64,000 nt of DNA from Mycobacterium sp. 852013-51886_SCH5428379. Lineage in GTDB: Bacteria > Actinomycetota > Actinomycetes > Mycobacteriales > Mycobacteriaceae. Below, one piece after another: positions 23,248-33,371 of the stretch. Under the pieces are notes generated by a model. That model saw nothing but the letters and a program-made list of their open reading frames with translations. It did no database searches and was not told where the DNA came from. The DNA lies in contig NZ_LZSU01000012.1 in the NCBI RefSeq assembly GCF_001665575.1, positions 1 to 64,000 of the forward strand, written 5' to 3'. Numbering within the stretch: the stretch's first letter is position 1; each line of letters starts with the position of its first letter. Both the position numbers and the translations under genes were made by a program.

Positions 23248-24498
23248 GTGGCAACATCCCCTTCCGTGACAGCCCCTTCCGTGACAGCAGTGGCCCCCGG
23301 ACGGGTGCGGATGATCCTGGTGCTCGGCGCCCTGGTCGCGCTCGGTCCCCTCACCATCGACATGTACCTGCCGGCCCTGCCCGGTATCGGGGAAGAACTC
23401 GGCGTGTCCTCTTCCGTTGCGCAGCTCACGCTGACGGGCACGCTGGCCGGTCTGGCGCTCGGGCAGTTGCTCGTCGGTCCGCTGTCGGATTCGCTCGGGC
23501 GGCGCCGGCCGCTGATGGCCGGCATCGGGCTGCACATGCTCGCGTCGCTGCTGTGCGTGTTCGCCCCGAACATCGCCCTCCTCGGCGTGGCGCGCGGGTT
23601 GCAGGGGATGGGCGCTGCCTCCGCCGCCGTCGTGGCGATGGCGGTCGTCGGCGACCTCTACTCGGGCAAGGTTGCGGCCACGGTGATGTCGCGGCTGATC
23701 CTCGTCCTGGGGGTGGCGCCCGTGCTGGCGCCGTCGCTCGGCGCCGCGGTCCTGCTCAAGGCCTCCTGGCACTGGGTGTTCGTCGCGCTCGTCGTGCTGG
23801 CCGGTCTGCTGCTGATCGTGGCCGCCGCGGCGCTGCCCGAGACGCTGCCCGTCGGTCATCGCCGGCCGCTGAAGATCCGCGGGATCGCGAGCACGTACTG
23901 GCGGCTGCTGCGGGACGCCCGTTTCGTGACCCTCGTGCTCGTCGCGGCGCTCGGTATGTCGGGTCTGTTCGCGTACATCTCCGCGGCGCCGTACGTGTTG
24001 CAGGGCCGCTACGGCCTCGACCAGCAGAGCTTCGCCCTGCTCTTCGGAGTCGGCGCCGTCGCGCTGATCGGGTCGACGCAGTACAACGTGGTGCTGCTGC
24101 GGCGGTTCTCACCGCAGCGGATCATGTCGTGCGCGCTGGCGTTCTCGACAGTGGCCGGGATCGTCTTCGTCGGCATCACCGTCGCCGGGGTCGGCGGCAT
24201 CGCCGGATTCGTGATCCCGGTGTGGGTCGTGCTGGCCGGGATGGGCCTGGTGCTGCCCAACGCCCCCGCGGTCGCGCTGACCCGGCACAACGAGGCGGCC
24301 GGCACCGCGGCCGCGCTGCTGGGCGCGGGGCAGTTCGGTCTCGGCGCCGTGGTGGCGCCGCTGGTCGGCGTCCTGGGCAACGACGAGATGGCGTTGGCGG
24401 CGGTGATGCTGGCCGGGATGGCGGTGGCGCTGGTGGCGTTGCTCACCGTCGGCCGCTCCGAGGAGACGGTCGCCGCCGGCGAGCCGGTCCTGGTCTGA
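23248..24498 (+). CDS. MFS transporter, Bcr/CflA-type drug exporter
   Basis: Twelve-helix drug:H+ antiporter of the DHA1/Bcr family, about 416 residues. Hallmarks are GPLTIDMYLPALPGI in the first helix, motif A (GPLSDSLGRRRPLM) between helices 2 and 3 and motif C-type APVLAPSLGA in helix 5. The substrate is unknown. H37Rv has no gene here. The start is ambiguous: GTG at 23248, 23266 and 23281 are all in frame, and the last two lie in a perfect 15-bp tandem repeat. The upstream 45 bp are strikingly A+T-rich, which fits a promoter or operator. Confidence 0.85.
   Translation: MATSPSVTAPSVTAVAPGRVRMILVLGALVALGPLTIDMYLPALPGIGEELGVSSSVAQLTLTGTLAGLALGQLLVGPLSDSLGRRRPLMAGIGLHMLASLLCVFAPNIALLGVARGLQGMGAASAAVVAMAVVGDLYSGKVAATVMSRLILVLGVAPVLAPSLGAAVLLKASWHWVFVALVVLAGLLLIVAAAALPETLPVGHRRPLKIRGIASTYWRLLRDARFVTLVLVAALGMSGLFAYISAAPYVLQGRYGLDQQSFALLFGVGAVALIGSTQYNVVLLRRFSPQRIMSCALAFSTVAGIVFVGITVAGVGGIAGFVIPVWVVLAGMGLVLPNAPAVALTRHNEAAGTAAALLGAGQFGLGAVVAPLVGVLGNDEMALAAVMLAGMAVALVALLTVGRSEETVAAGEPVLV
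23258..23287 (+). repeat. Perfect 15-bp tandem duplication at the MFS start region
   Basis: CCCCTTCCGTGACAG occurs twice head to tail (23258-23272, 23273-23287). Each copy contains an in-frame GTG, so the duplication adds five codons and doubles the candidate start codon. Confidence 0.9.
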
Positions 24499-24604
24499 CC
24501 GATACGACACACCCCGGGTTGTCCCGTTCGCGGTGGGTCCGTAGCGTCGGCTCGTTCGCTTGTCCCGACAGGCCGTTCGTTTTCGTGAGGCGACTCCACT
24601 CGAT

Positions 24605-26356
24605 ATGACTTCCACTCCCGCTGCCCGCGGTACGGGTGAGCCCTGGAAGGCGCTCTGGACCCTGCTGTTCGGGTTCTTCATGATCCTGGTCGACGCGACC
24701 ATCGTGGCCGTCGCCAATCCCAGCATCATGGAGCACCTGGGCGCCGACTACGACGCGGTGATCTGGGTGACCAGCGCCTATCTGTTGGCGTACGCCGTGC
24801 CGCTGTTGATCGCCGGCCGGCTCGGCGACCGGTTCGGTCCGAAGAACCTCTATCTGCTCGGGCTGGTGGTGTTCACCGCCGCGTCGCTGTGGTGTGGGCT
24901 GTCCGGATCGATCGAGATGCTGATCGCGGCGCGGGTCGTGCAGGGCGTCGGCGCGGCGCTGCTGACGCCGCAGACCCTGTCGACGATCACGCGCATCTTC
25001 CCGCCCGAGCGGCGGGGCGTGGCCCTGAGCCTCTGGGGTGCGACGGCCGGGGTGGCGACCCTGGTCGGCCCGCTGGCCGGCGGGGTGCTGGTCGATCACC
25101 TCGGGTGGCAGTGGATCTTCATCGTCAACGTGCCGATCGGGGTGGTCGGGGTTGCGCTGGCCTGGCGATACGTCCCGGCCCTGCCAACGTCGGTGAAGGG
25201 TCTGGACCTGCCGGGCGTCGCGTTGTCGGGCGTCGGCATGTTCCTGGTGGTGTTCGCGCTGCAGGAGGGACAGTCCCACGGCTGGGCATGGTGGATCTGG
25301 TGCCTCATCGCCGCGGGGCTGGCGGTGTTCTCGGCATTCCTCTACTGGCAGGCCGTCACGCCGCATGAGCCCCTCATCCCGCTGCGCCTGTTCGCCGACC
25401 GCAACTTCTCGTTGGCCAACCTCGGCATCGCCACCATCGGATTCGTGGTGACCGGGATGATCGTGCCGGTCATGTTCTACGCGCAGGCCGTCTGCGGACT
25501 GAGCCCGACGCAGGCCGCGCTGCTCACCGCGCCGATGGCCGTCGCCTCCGGGGTGCTGGCGCCGTTCGTGGGCCGCCTCGTCGACCGCGCCCACCCGGGC
25601 CCGATCGTCGGCAGCGGGTTCTCCGCCCTGGCGATCGGGTTGACCTGGTTGTCGTTCGAGATGCAGCCCGACACCCCGATCTGGCGGCTGGTGCTGCCGT
25701 TCATCGTCATGGGCACCGGGATGGCGTTCATCTGGTCGCCGCTCGCGGCCACCGCCACCCGGGATCTGCCACCGCACCTCGCAGGCGCCGGATCCGGGGT
25801 CTACAACGCGACCCGGCAGGTCGGGTCCGTGCTGGGCAGCGCCGGGATGGCGGCGTTCATGACGGCACGTATCAGCGCGGAGATGCCCGCGCCGCAGGGC
25901 GGTGCGCAGGAGGGGGAGGGCGCAGTCTCGGCGCTCCCGGATTTCCTGCAGGGGTCGTTCGCGGCGGCGATGTCGCAGTCGATGCTGCTGCCGGGCTTCG
26001 CGGCGCTGTTCGGCGTGGTGGCCGCGATCTTCCTGCTGGGGTTCCGTCCGGAGCCGGCATCCGCGTCGGAGCGCACCGTGCCGGAGCGCACCGCGTCGGA
26101 GCTGCCCGAGGATGAGATCCCGGACGACGACGAGTACGTCGAATTCACCGTCGACTGGGATGACACACCCGTCACCGAACCGATCGGCGCCGCCGCACCG
26201 CCGCCACCGGAAGACGACGCCTGGCGCCGGGTCCTCGACGAGCTGCTGCCTGCGCCGTCCCCACGCCATGATCCCGACCCCATCGCGTTCATCCGCAACG
26301 GATCCGAACTCGAGCCCCAAGAACCCCGGTCTCGGGGCCGGCACAGTCGGCCCTAG
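24605..26356 (+). CDS. MFS transporter, EmrB/QacA (DHA2, 14-helix) type (Rv1250)
   Basis: Proton-driven multidrug exporter of 583 residues, orthologous to Rv1250. Visible motifs are [14 protein letters not shown] in helix 1, motif [15 protein letters not shown], and motif C in helix 5 ([14 protein letters not shown]). The last ~85 residues are acidic and disordered. The frame is open 15 codons upstream, but the ATG at 24605 (MTSTPAARG) gives the family start. The stop overlaps the stop of the convergent helicase gene by 4 bp. Confidence 0.9.
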   Translation: MTSTPAARGTGEPWKALWTLLFGFFMILVDATIVAVANPSIMEHLGADYDAVIWVTSAYLLAYAVPLLIAGRLGDRFGPKNLYLLGLVVFTAASLWCGLSGSIEMLIAARVVQGVGAALLTPQTLSTITRIFPPERRGVALSLWGATAGVATLVGPLAGGVLVDHLGWQWIFIVNVPIGVVGVALAWRYVPALPTSVKGLDLPGVALSGVGMFLVVFALQEGQSHGWAWWIWCLIAAGLAVFSAFLYWQAVTPHEPLIPLRLFADRNFSLANLGIATIGFVVTGMIVPVMFYAQAVCGLSPTQAALLTAPMAVASGVLAPFVGRLVDRAHPGPIVGSGFSALAIGLTWLSFEMQPDTPIWRLVLPFIVMGTGMAFIWSPLAATATRDLPPHLAGAGSGVYNATRQVGSVLGSAGMAAFMTARISAEMPAPQGGAQEGEGAVSALPDFLQGSFAAAMSQSMLLPGFAALFGVVAAIFLLGFRPEPASASERTVPERTASELPEDEIPDDDEYVEFTVDWDDTPVTEPIGAAAPPPPEDDAWRRVLDELLPAPSPRHDPDPIAFIRNGSELEPQEPRSRGRHSRP

Positions 26357-29300
26357 TCGGCTCCGCCGGTCAACGCGAGGAACGCCCCGAGCTCGACCAG
26401 ACCCCTCGGCGTCGACGGCAGATACTCGGTGAGCCCGTCGGAATGCACGATCACCGCGGCGTACTTGGCTCGGCTGATCGCCACGTTGAGCCGATTCCGA
26501 TTGAGCAGGAATGAGATTCCGCGCGGCACATCGTCTATCGAGGACGCGACCATCGAGATGAACACCACCGGCGCCTGCTGGCCCTGGAACTTGTCCACGG
26601 TGCCCACCCGCACCCCGGTCAGCCCGGCGGCGTCGAGCCGCTGACGCAGCAGCACCACCTGTGCGTTGTACGGCGTCACCACCATCACGTCGTTGTGGGT
26701 CATCGGCCGCGGTCCATCCTCGTCGGTCCAGAGCGACCCGAGCAGGGGCCGGATCCGCGTGACGATCGCGTCGGCCTCTTCGGGGCTCTCGGTGGCGTTG
26801 CCGTCGTGCGGAACGCTCACCTCGTGCACCCCGGGCGACCAGCCTTCCAGCGTGCGTGCCGCCGTCACCGCGTCGAACGACTGCAGGCGCCCGTCGTAGG
26901 ACAGCCGGGACACCGCCGCGCACACCTGCGGGTGCATCCGATACGACACATCGAGGAAGTAGCCGCGTTCGGCGGGCAGCGTGTGCGCCCCGTCGACGAG
27001 CCAGCCGAGCGCTGAGGTGTCGACGGGTTCGGGGTGGGTGCCCTGACTGACCTGTGGCAACTGCTGCGGGTCGCCGAGCAGCAGCAGGTTCGCCGCAGCC
27101 GGTGCGACCGCGATGGTGTTGGCCAGGCAGAACTGGCCGGCCTCCTCGATGACGAGCAGGTCGAGGCAGCCGCGCGGAATCCGGTTGCCGTTCGCGAAAT
27201 CCCATGCGGTGCCGCCGATGACGCAGCCGTCGTTGTCGCTGACGAACGCCGGGAACGCCGCCTCGTCGAGCACGGTCCAGCACGCGTCGTCGCCGTACCC
27301 TCGCTTCTTGGCCACCCGCGCGGCATCCACCCCGGCCGCGATGACACCGCGCAGCAGGTTCTCCACCACGGCATGGGACTGCGCCACCACCCCGATCCGC
27401 CAGCGGTGCGCGTCGACCAGCGCGGCGATGATGGCCGCCGCGGTGAACGTCTTGCCGGTACCCGGTGGGCCGTGCACCGCCAGATACGACGAGTCGAGGT
27501 CGAGCAGGGCCGCGGTGATCGTCGCCGGCATATCGGTCGCGGCGGGCAGCGGTGCGCCACTGCGGGTGCGCGGCGGGCGGCGCAGCAGGACGTCGGTGAC
27601 CGCCGTGGCCGGTAGTCGTGGCAGGCTCGCGGCGACCTCGGCGGCGGTTTCCTCGATGGAATCCTTCAACGCCGTGGTGCGAATGGGGGGCCCCGGCGCC
27701 AGCGCGAACGGCAGCTGGTCGAACTGCTCGCCGTCGCGTGGGGTGCGTTCGATGATCACCACCTCGGTGGGCGCGTCGGCATCGTCGTACTCGACGACGT
27801 TGACATTGCCCGCGGCCCGGCGGTCCGGGTCGTCCACGAGGCCGGCCGGGGCGGGCGGCTCGTAGAGGGCGTACATCTCGCGGCTCAGCCCGCCGGCGGC
27901 CATCGCACCGGTCAGCCGGACCCGGCGCTGCGGTTTACGGGCCCGCGGCGGCATGTGCCAGTCCGTGTCGACCTGGGCAGTGTCGACGAGGAAGACGTCG
28001 GTGCTGTCGGACCATTCTTCGACCGGGTTGTTGAGCCGGTCGAAGTGCGCCCACCAGAACGGCTTGTCCTCGCGACGGTGGTAGCCGCGGGCGGCGGCGA
28101 CCATCGCGACCGCCGACTGTTCGGCGGTGCGGCCGTCGAGCTCGTCGCCGGCGTAGCGGCACAGCGTGCGGTCCAGGGCGTCGACGGGTTCGGGCTCGGC
28201 GCCGTCGCGCACCGGCTGCGGCCCGCGGGGCGGCACCTCGCAGTCGATGGCGCGGCACACCAGCCAGTCGCGCAGTTTGCGCGTCGAAGTGCAGTCGTAG
28301 CGGTTGTAGTCCTCGATGTCCTTGAGGACGACGGCGGCCTCGTCGTCACGGCCGTCGGCGCGCAGTTCGCAGTAGCGGGCGTACTCGGTGATCGACGCCG
28401 CGGCGGTGGTCACATCGCCGGTGCGCAGCTGGTCACCCATGTACAGCGGTTCGAGCGACTTGAGGCTGTAGTTCTCGGTGCCGATGCGAAATGTCTTGCG
28501 CACCAACGGGTAGAGGTCGACCAGCACACCGCTGCGCAGCAGGTCGTCGACTGCGTCCTCGCCTACGCCGTAGCGCCCGGCGAGCCGCAGCAGCGCGGTC
28601 TTCTCGTAGGCGGCGTAGTGGTAGATGTGCATGTTGGGGTGGCGCTTGCGCCGCTTGCGCACCAACTCGAGGAAGTCCTGGAGGGCTTGCCGTTCCTGCG
28701 GCCGGTCGTGCGCCCACAGCGGGTGGAACCCGTCGGCGGTGTCCAGTACGCCGAACAGATACTCCAGCCCCCACTCGTGGCCGTCGTCGGTCCACAGCGG
28801 GTCGCCTTCGAAGTCGAAGAACAGGTCGCCCCTGTCGGGTTCGGGCAGCTGCATCAGCGGCTGCGGATCGGCGACCTCATACGGCGGTTTCCCGTCGTCG
28901 CGCGGGGCGATCTGTAGCCGGGCCTGCGCACTCAACGCGGTGACGGTGCGCGTGGGCAGTTCCGGCACCGGGCCGCGGTGCGCGGCGAGTTCGGCGACGG
29001 TGGTGATGCCCGCTTCGAGGAACCGGGCCCGCTGACTCACCCGCATGCCCGCGACGAGCAGCAGATCGTCCTGTGCCCGCACCTCGACGCTGCACTCCGG
29101 GCAGCGGAAACAAGCGCGGACGTCCTCGTCCTCCCAGCGCACCGGAACCCCGCCGGCGAGATGGCCGTCGAGCAGCCGCTCCAGCGCGGCCCGCCGGGGC
29201 CGGTACACCGGCAGCAACTCCCCGAGCCCGTAGCGGGCGGTCACGCCGTCGCCCAGCACGATCTCGGCCTCCGGGGCGACCGGCACCCCGGAGTCGGACA

Positions 29301-29772
29301 GGGTGTCGGCGTACGCGGCCAGCTGCAGCAGCGCCTCGACCTTCGCCGAACGCGCCAGCTTGGTGTCGGTGACCCGGTAACCGTCGTCGGTGAGGATCAG
29401 GAAGTCGGCGAAACCGGCGAACCGGCCGTCGAACATCGCAGCCTGGTAGATGACCGGTGAGCGCCGCTCGACCGCGGCTCTGGTCTGCGCGGCGGCCGCC
29501 CGCAACCCGGCGTCGGTGTAGGGCGGCCGGCCGATGACGGTGACCTCGTCGCCGAATTCGGTGCGCAGTTCGGCCAGGGTGCGGCGCTCGTGATCGTCGC
29601 CGAGCGAAGCGGTGCGGGCGAGCAGTTCGTCGGCCACGGCGACCTGCGCACCGCGGCCCAGTTTCGCGTCGAACGCCCGCAGCAGGGCGTACTCGCAGCG
29701 CGCCGCCGCGGCGAGGTCCGAGGCGCTGTAGATGACCCTGACCCCGGAGGCCTCGCCGTCGGTGACGAACAC
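26353..29772 (-). CDS. TM0106-type RecB-like nuclease fused to SF1 helicase (Rv1251c)
   Basis: Large DNA/RNA-processing protein, 1139 residues. The N-terminal part carries a RecB-like PD-(D/E)xK nuclease ([11 protein letters not shown] near 125-135) and a Cys pair (CFRCPECS near 205). An RNase H-like domain follows with acidic motif DLFFDFEGD near 318. The C-terminal part is an Upf1/DNA2-like helicase with Walker A GPPGTGKT near 767, DEAD-like VIEEAGQ and QQLPQ motifs, and motif V/VI ([22 protein letters not shown]). The role is unknown, probably repair or RNA surveillance. The start is moved to the GTG at 29772 because TACAGT lies 7 nt before it and overlaps the GTG three codons upstream. 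Confidence 0.9.
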   Translation of the reverse strand: MFVTDGEASGVRVIYSASDLAAAARCEYALLRAFDAKLGRGAQVAVADELLARTASLGDDHERRTLAELRTEFGDEVTVIGRPPYTDAGLRAAAAQTRAAVERRSPVIYQAAMFDGRFAGFADFLILTDDGYRVTDTKLARSAKVEALLQLAAYADTLSDSGVPVAPEAEIVLGDGVTARYGLGELLPVYRPRRAALERLLDGHLAGGVPVRWEDEDVRACFRCPECSVEVRAQDDLLLVAGMRVSQRARFLEAGITTVAELAAHRGPVPELPTRTVTALSAQARLQIAPRDDGKPPYEVADPQPLMQLPEPDRGDLFFDFEGDPLWTDDGHEWGLEYLFGVLDTADGFHPLWAHDRPQERQALQDFLELVRKRRKRHPNMHIYHYAAYEKTALLRLAGRYGVGEDAVDDLLRSGVLVDLYPLVRKTFRIGTENYSLKSLEPLYMGDQLRTGDVTTAAASITEYARYCELRADGRDDEAAVVLKDIEDYNRYDCTSTRKLRDWLVCRAIDCEVPPRGPQPVRDGAEPEPVDALDRTLCRYAGDELDGRTAEQSAVAMVAAARGYHRREDKPFWWAHFDRLNNPVEEWSDSTDVFLVDTAQVDTDWHMPPRARKPQRRVRLTGAMAAGGLSREMYALYEPPAPAGLVDDPDRRAAGNVNVVEYDDADAPTEVVIIERTPRDGEQFDQLPFALAPGPPIRTTALKDSIEETAAEVAASLPRLPATAVTDVLLRRPPRTRSGAPLPAATDMPATITAALLDLDSSYLAVHGPPGTGKTFTAAAIIAALVDAHRWRIGVVAQSHAVVENLLRGVIAAGVDAARVAKKRGYGDDACWTVLDEAAFPAFVSDNDGCVIGGTAWDFANGNRIPRGCLDLLVIEEAGQFCLANTIAVAPAAANLLLLGDPQQLPQVSQGTHPEPVDTSALGWLVDGAHTLPAERGYFLDVSYRMHPQVCAAVSRLSYDGRLQSFDAVTAARTLEGWSPGVHEVSVPHDGNATESPEEADAIVTRIRPLLGSLWTDEDGPRPMTHNDVMVVTPYNAQVVLLRQRLDAAGLTGVRVGTVDKFQGQQAPVVFISMVASSIDDVPRGISFLLNRNRLNVAISRAKYAAVIVHSDGLTEYLPSTPRGLVELGAFLALTGGAD

Positions 29773-29779
29773 GCTCGCC

Positions 29780-29785
29780 ACTGTA
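29780..29785 (-). promoter_or_regulatory. Leaderless -10 element of the nuclease/helicase gene
   Basis: TACAGT on the minus strand, 7 nt before the GTG at 29772. The -10 itself includes the alternative upstream GTG, which therefore cannot be translated from this promoter. Confidence 0.55.
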
Positions 29786-29803
29786 GGGCAGGGGTCCGAC
29801 AGG

Positions 29804-30376
29804 TCAGCCGGTGTTGCCGATGAGCTCGACGCCGTTGCCGTTCCACCGGAAGCGCACGACGCTGGCCAGCGTGGCGACGTCGCCGGAGTACTTCAGCGCG
29901 ACGGTGTCGCCGGTGGTGGCGGCGTTGTCGATTCCGTTGAAGCCGTAGGTGTCCGGGACGCCGGTGGGGATGAACTTGCCGAGATGGAACATCACGGCCC
30001 TGGTGGTCGGATTGTCGGCGTTGGTGTTGGCGCGGACGATGACCGCCGACAACTGCGCGCAGACGTTGTAGTTGCCCGCGATCGGCTCGGGGCTCCAGCC
30101 CTGGTTGCTGCGCGGGTCGCGGGGCAACTCGGAGACCGCCTTGGCGATCTCGGGTGCGGCGAGGTTGACCGCACATGGATCCGTGGCGGGCGCGGCGGCC
30201 GGCGGCGGTCCGACGGTGGGCGCCGGCGCCGGGACGGGGGCGGCGGTGACGGGCGCGGGTGCGGTGGCTTCCGGCGTTTTCGACACGGTCGAATCGCCCG
30301 ATCCGCAGCCGGCGAGTGCGGTCGGTGCGGCCGTCAGGGCCGCAACCGCGACAGACGCCATGACCAACCGCTTCAC
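29804..30376 (-). CDS. lprE: LprE-like lipoprotein (Rv1252c)
   Basis: Secreted lipoprotein of 190 residues. The signal peptide carries lipobox LAGC (Cys24), followed by a Pro/Ala/Thr linker to about 65. A conserved globular part follows, beginning TDPCAVNLAAPEIAKAVSELP, with cysteines in DPCAV and NVCAQL. The ligand or role is not known from sequence. The GTG at 30376 (VKRLVMASV) is chosen because it begins the signal peptide and lies 8 nt after TACGGT. It is divergent from deaD. Confidence 0.82.
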   Translation of the reverse strand: MKRLVMASVAVAALTAAPTALAGCGSGDSTVSKTPEATAPAPVTAAPVPAPAPTVGPPPAAAPATDPCAVNLAAPEIAKAVSELPRDPRSNQGWSPEPIAGNYNVCAQLSAVIVRANTNADNPTTRAVMFHLGKFIPTGVPDTYGFNGIDNAATTGDTVALKYSGDVATLASVVRFRWNGNGVELIGNTG

Positions 30377-30384
30377 AACAGCGC

Positions 30385-30390
30385 ACCGTA
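30385..30390 (-). promoter_or_regulatory. Leaderless -10 element of lprE
   Basis: TACGGT on the minus strand, 8 nt before the GTG at 30376. Confidence 0.5.
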
Positions 30391-30449
30391 CCGGCAGCCC
30401 CGGTCGGTGCCCAACAGGCGCGCTGGGCGTCATCCGCCCGATCGGGCAC

Positions 30450-30455
30450 TAGACT
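30450..30455 (+). promoter_or_regulatory. -10 element of deaD
   Basis: TAGACT, 9 nt before the ATG at 30465. This predicts a leader of only one or two bases. Confidence 0.5.
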
Positions 30456-30464
30456 CGAACCGCT

Positions 30465-32138
30465 ATGACGACGCCTGAACCGGACGCCCCCCGCGCCGAT
30501 CCCACGTTCGCTGAACTGCAAATTCACCCGGACGTGCTGCGCGCGGTGTCCGATGTCGGGTATGAGACGCCCTCGGCGATCCAGGCTGCCACCATCCCGG
30601 CGATGCTCGCAGGCTCCGACGTCGTCGGTCTCGCACAGACCGGTACGGGTAAGACCGCGGCGTTCGCAATCCCGATCCTGTCCAAGATCGACCCGAACAG
30701 CCGCCACACCCAGGCGCTGGTGCTGGCGCCCACCCGCGAGTTGGCACTGCAGGTCGCGGAGGCGTTCGGCCGCTACGGCGCCCGGCTGGCGGTGAACGTG
30801 CTGCCCGTCTACGGCGGCTCGTCGTACGGACCGCAGCTGGCGGGGCTCAAACGCGGCGCGCAGATCGTCGTCGGCACCCCCGGCCGCGTCATCGACCACC
30901 TGGACAAGGGCAGCCTCGACCTCTCGCACCTGGACTACATGGTGCTCGACGAGGCCGACGAGATGCTGCAGATGGGTTTCGCCGAGGACGTCGAGCGCAT
31001 CCTGTCCGACACCCCCGAGTACAAGCAGGTCGCGCTGTTCTCGGCGACCATGCCGCCGGCGATCAAGAAGATCACCGCCAAGTATCTGCACGACCCGGTC
31101 GAGGTCACCGTCAAGGCCAAGACCCAGACCGCCGAGAACATCACGCAGCGGTACTTCCTGGTGTCGTATCCCCGAAAGATGGATGCGCTGACCCGCCTGC
31201 TCGAGGTGGAGCAGGGCGACGCGATGATCGTGTTCGTCCGTACCAAACAGGCCACCGAGGAGGTCGCCGAGAAGCTGCGCGCCCGCGGATTCGCCGCGGC
31301 GGCCATCAACGGTGACATCGCGCAGGCAGTACGCGAGCGCACCATCGCCCAGCTCAAAGACGGCTCGATCGACATTCTGGTGGCGACCGACGTGGCCGCG
31401 CGCGGCCTTGATGTCGAGCGCATCTCGCACGTCGTGAACTTCGACATCCCGCACGATCCGGAGTCCTACGTGCACCGCATCGGGCGCACGGGGCGTGCCG
31501 GCCGCTCCGGCACCGCGCTGTTGTTCGTCACCCCGCGCGAACGGCATCTGCTGAACGCGATCGAACGGGTCACCCGCCAGAAGCTCGTCGAATCCCAGCT
31601 GCCCTCGGTCGAGGACGTCAACGCCCAGCGTGTCGAGAAGTTCCGCGATTCGATCGGCGAGGCGCTCAACGCGCCGGGCATCGACCTGTTCCGCCGGCTC
31701 ATCGAGGACTACGAGCGCGACCACAACGTGCCGCTGGCCGATATCGCCGCCGCGCTGGCGGTGCAGTCGCGCAACGGCGAGGAATTCCTGATGACCGAGC
31801 CGCCGCCGGAGAAGCGGCGGGAACGTCCCGTGCGCGACGACAGCGGCCCGCGCAAACCCCGCGACCGAAACCGGGGTGACCTCGCCACCTACCGCATCGC
31901 GGTGGGCAAGCGGCACAAGGTGATGCCGGGCGCGATCGTGGGGGCGATCGCCAATGAGGGCGGCCTGAACCGCAGCGATTTCGGCCATATCGCGATCAAG
32001 CCGGAGTACTCCCTGGTGGAGCTGCCCGCGAACCTGTCCAAAGAGACGCTCAAGAAGCTCGAGCGCACCCGCATCCAGGGACAGCTGATCAACCTGGAGC
32101 CCGACCGCGGGCCCAAGGCACGCCACAAAGGTAAGTGA
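30465..32138 (+). CDS. deaD: DEAD-box RNA helicase DeaD/CsdA
   Basis: ATP-dependent RNA helicase involved in ribosome assembly and cold adaptation, 557 residues, orthologous to Rv1253. The Q motif (YETPSAIQ) precedes Walker A AQTGTGKT (57-64), VLDEADEML (DEAD), SATMP and the motif VI HRIGRTGRAG. A basic linker (about 445-475) leads to a DbpA/CsdA-type RNA-binding domain (KRHKVMPGAIVGAIANE) at the C-terminus. Its stop overlaps the start of the acyltransferase gene by 4 bp. Confidence 0.95.
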   Translation: MTTPEPDAPRADPTFAELQIHPDVLRAVSDVGYETPSAIQAATIPAMLAGSDVVGLAQTGTGKTAAFAIPILSKIDPNSRHTQALVLAPTRELALQVAEAFGRYGARLAVNVLPVYGGSSYGPQLAGLKRGAQIVVGTPGRVIDHLDKGSLDLSHLDYMVLDEADEMLQMGFAEDVERILSDTPEYKQVALFSATMPPAIKKITAKYLHDPVEVTVKAKTQTAENITQRYFLVSYPRKMDALTRLLEVEQGDAMIVFVRTKQATEEVAEKLRARGFAAAAINGDIAQAVRERTIAQLKDGSIDILVATDVAARGLDVERISHVVNFDIPHDPESYVHRIGRTGRAGRSGTALLFVTPRERHLLNAIERVTRQKLVESQLPSVEDVNAQRVEKFRDSIGEALNAPGIDLFRRLIEDYERDHNVPLADIAAALAVQSRNGEEFLMTEPPPEKRRERPVRDDSGPRKPRDRNRGDLATYRIAVGKRHKVMPGAIVGAIANEGGLNRSDFGHIAIKPEYSLVELPANLSKETLKKLERTRIQGQLINLEPDRGPKARHKGK

Positions 32139-33298
32139 CAGAACGGCAAGTGACCGCACAGCGCGGCGTGCAGGAGCCCGTCGTCCAGGGCGGTCTGGAG
32201 TCGGTCTCGACGGCCGAGCGGGTCGCGTCGCTGACCGGGGTGCGCGCCGTCGCGGCGATTCTGGTGGTGCTCACCCACGCCGCCTACACCACCGGCAAGT
32301 ATCCGCAGGGTTTCGCCGGTCTGGTGTATTCGCGGATGGAGATCGGCGTGCCGATCTTCTTCGTGCTCTCGGGTTTTCTGCTGTTCCGGCCGTGGGTGCA
32401 GGCGGCCGCGCACGACAGGCCGGCGCCGTCGGTGCGCCGGTACGCCTGGCACCGGGTGCGTCGCATCATGCCGGCGTACGTGGTGACCGTGCTGGTGGCG
32501 TACCTCGTCTACCACTTCCGGACGGCCGGTCCCAATCCCGGGCACACCTGGGAGGGGTTGTTCCGCAACCTCACGCTGACGCAGATCTACACCGACAGCT
32601 ACCTGTATTCCTTTCTGCACCAAGGCTTGACGCAGATGTGGAGCCTGGCGGTCGAGGTCGCCTTCTACGTGGTGCTGCCGCTGCTGGCGTACGTGCTGCT
32701 GGTGGTGTTGTGCCGGCGACGCTGGCGGCCGGGGTTGCTGCTGGCCGGGCTGGCGGCGCTGGCGACGATCTCGCCGCTGTGGCTGTGGCTGGTGCACTAC
32801 ACCGCCTCGTTGCCCGACGGTGCCCGGTTGTGGCTGCCGACGTATCTGGTGTGGTTCCTGGGCGGAATGCTGTTGGCGGTGCTGCAGGCGATGGGTGTGC
32901 GGGCGTACGCGCTGGCCTGTATCCCGCTCGCGGTGGTGTGTTACCTCATCGCGTCGACACCGATCGCGGGCGCACCGACCACCTCACCGGCCGGACTGGG
33001 GGAGGCCCTGACCAAGACGGGGTTCTACGCAGTGATCGCGACGTTGGTGGTGACGCCCCTGGCGTTGGGCAACCGGGGTTGGTATTCGCGGTTGCTGGCG
33101 ACCCGTCCGATGGTGTTTCTCGGTGAGATCTCCTACGAGATCTTTCTGATCCACCTCATCACCATGGAGGTGGTGATGGTCGAGATCCTCCGCTACCCCA
33201 TCTACACGGGATCGTTCGCCGCGCTGTTCGTCGTCACCATGATCGTGACGCTGCCGCTGGCCTGGTTGCTGCACCGGTTCACGCGCGTGCGCGGCTGA
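32135..33298 (+). CDS. Membrane acyltransferase, family 3 (Rv1254)
   Basis: Integral membrane O-acyltransferase (OafA/YrhL type), 387 residues with about ten helices. The early region ASLTGVRAVAAILVVLTHA holds the conserved His of helix 1. RHRVRR-like basic residues (WHRVRRIMPAY) and GEISYEIFLIH near the end are typical. Members transfer acetyl, succinyl or other acyl groups to cell-envelope glycans or lipids; the acceptor here is unknown. Its GTG overlaps the deaD stop by 4 bp. Confidence 0.9.
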   Translation: MTERQVTAQRGVQEPVVQGGLESVSTAERVASLTGVRAVAAILVVLTHAAYTTGKYPQGFAGLVYSRMEIGVPIFFVLSGFLLFRPWVQAAAHDRPAPSVRRYAWHRVRRIMPAYVVTVLVAYLVYHFRTAGPNPGHTWEGLFRNLTLTQIYTDSYLYSFLHQGLTQMWSLAVEVAFYVVLPLLAYVLLVVLCRRRWRPGLLLAGLAALATISPLWLWLVHYTASLPDGARLWLPTYLVWFLGGMLLAVLQAMGVRAYALACIPLAVVCYLIASTPIAGAPTTSPAGLGEALTKTGFYAVIATLVVTPLALGNRGWYSRLLATRPMVFLGEISYEIFLIHLITMEVVMVEILRYPIYTGSFAALFVVTMIVTLPLAWLLHRFTRVRG

Positions 33299-33325
33299 GA
33301 TGAGGGCCCGCACACCACCGGCGCA

Positions 33326-33344
33326 TTAGGTTACGCTGCCCTAA
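33326..33344 (+). promoter_or_regulatory. IdeR (iron-dependent repressor) box
   Basis: TTAGGTTACGCTGCCCTAA matches the IdeR/DtxR consensus TTAGGTTAGGCTAACCTAA at 16 of 19 positions. A -10-like TACGCT (33332-33337) lies inside the box, so Fe-IdeR binding would block the promoter. It lies 27 bp before the start of the siderophore-interacting protein. Confidence 0.85.
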
Positions 33345-33371
33345 GTTCTGCGACGAAGGGTGTGGACATAC

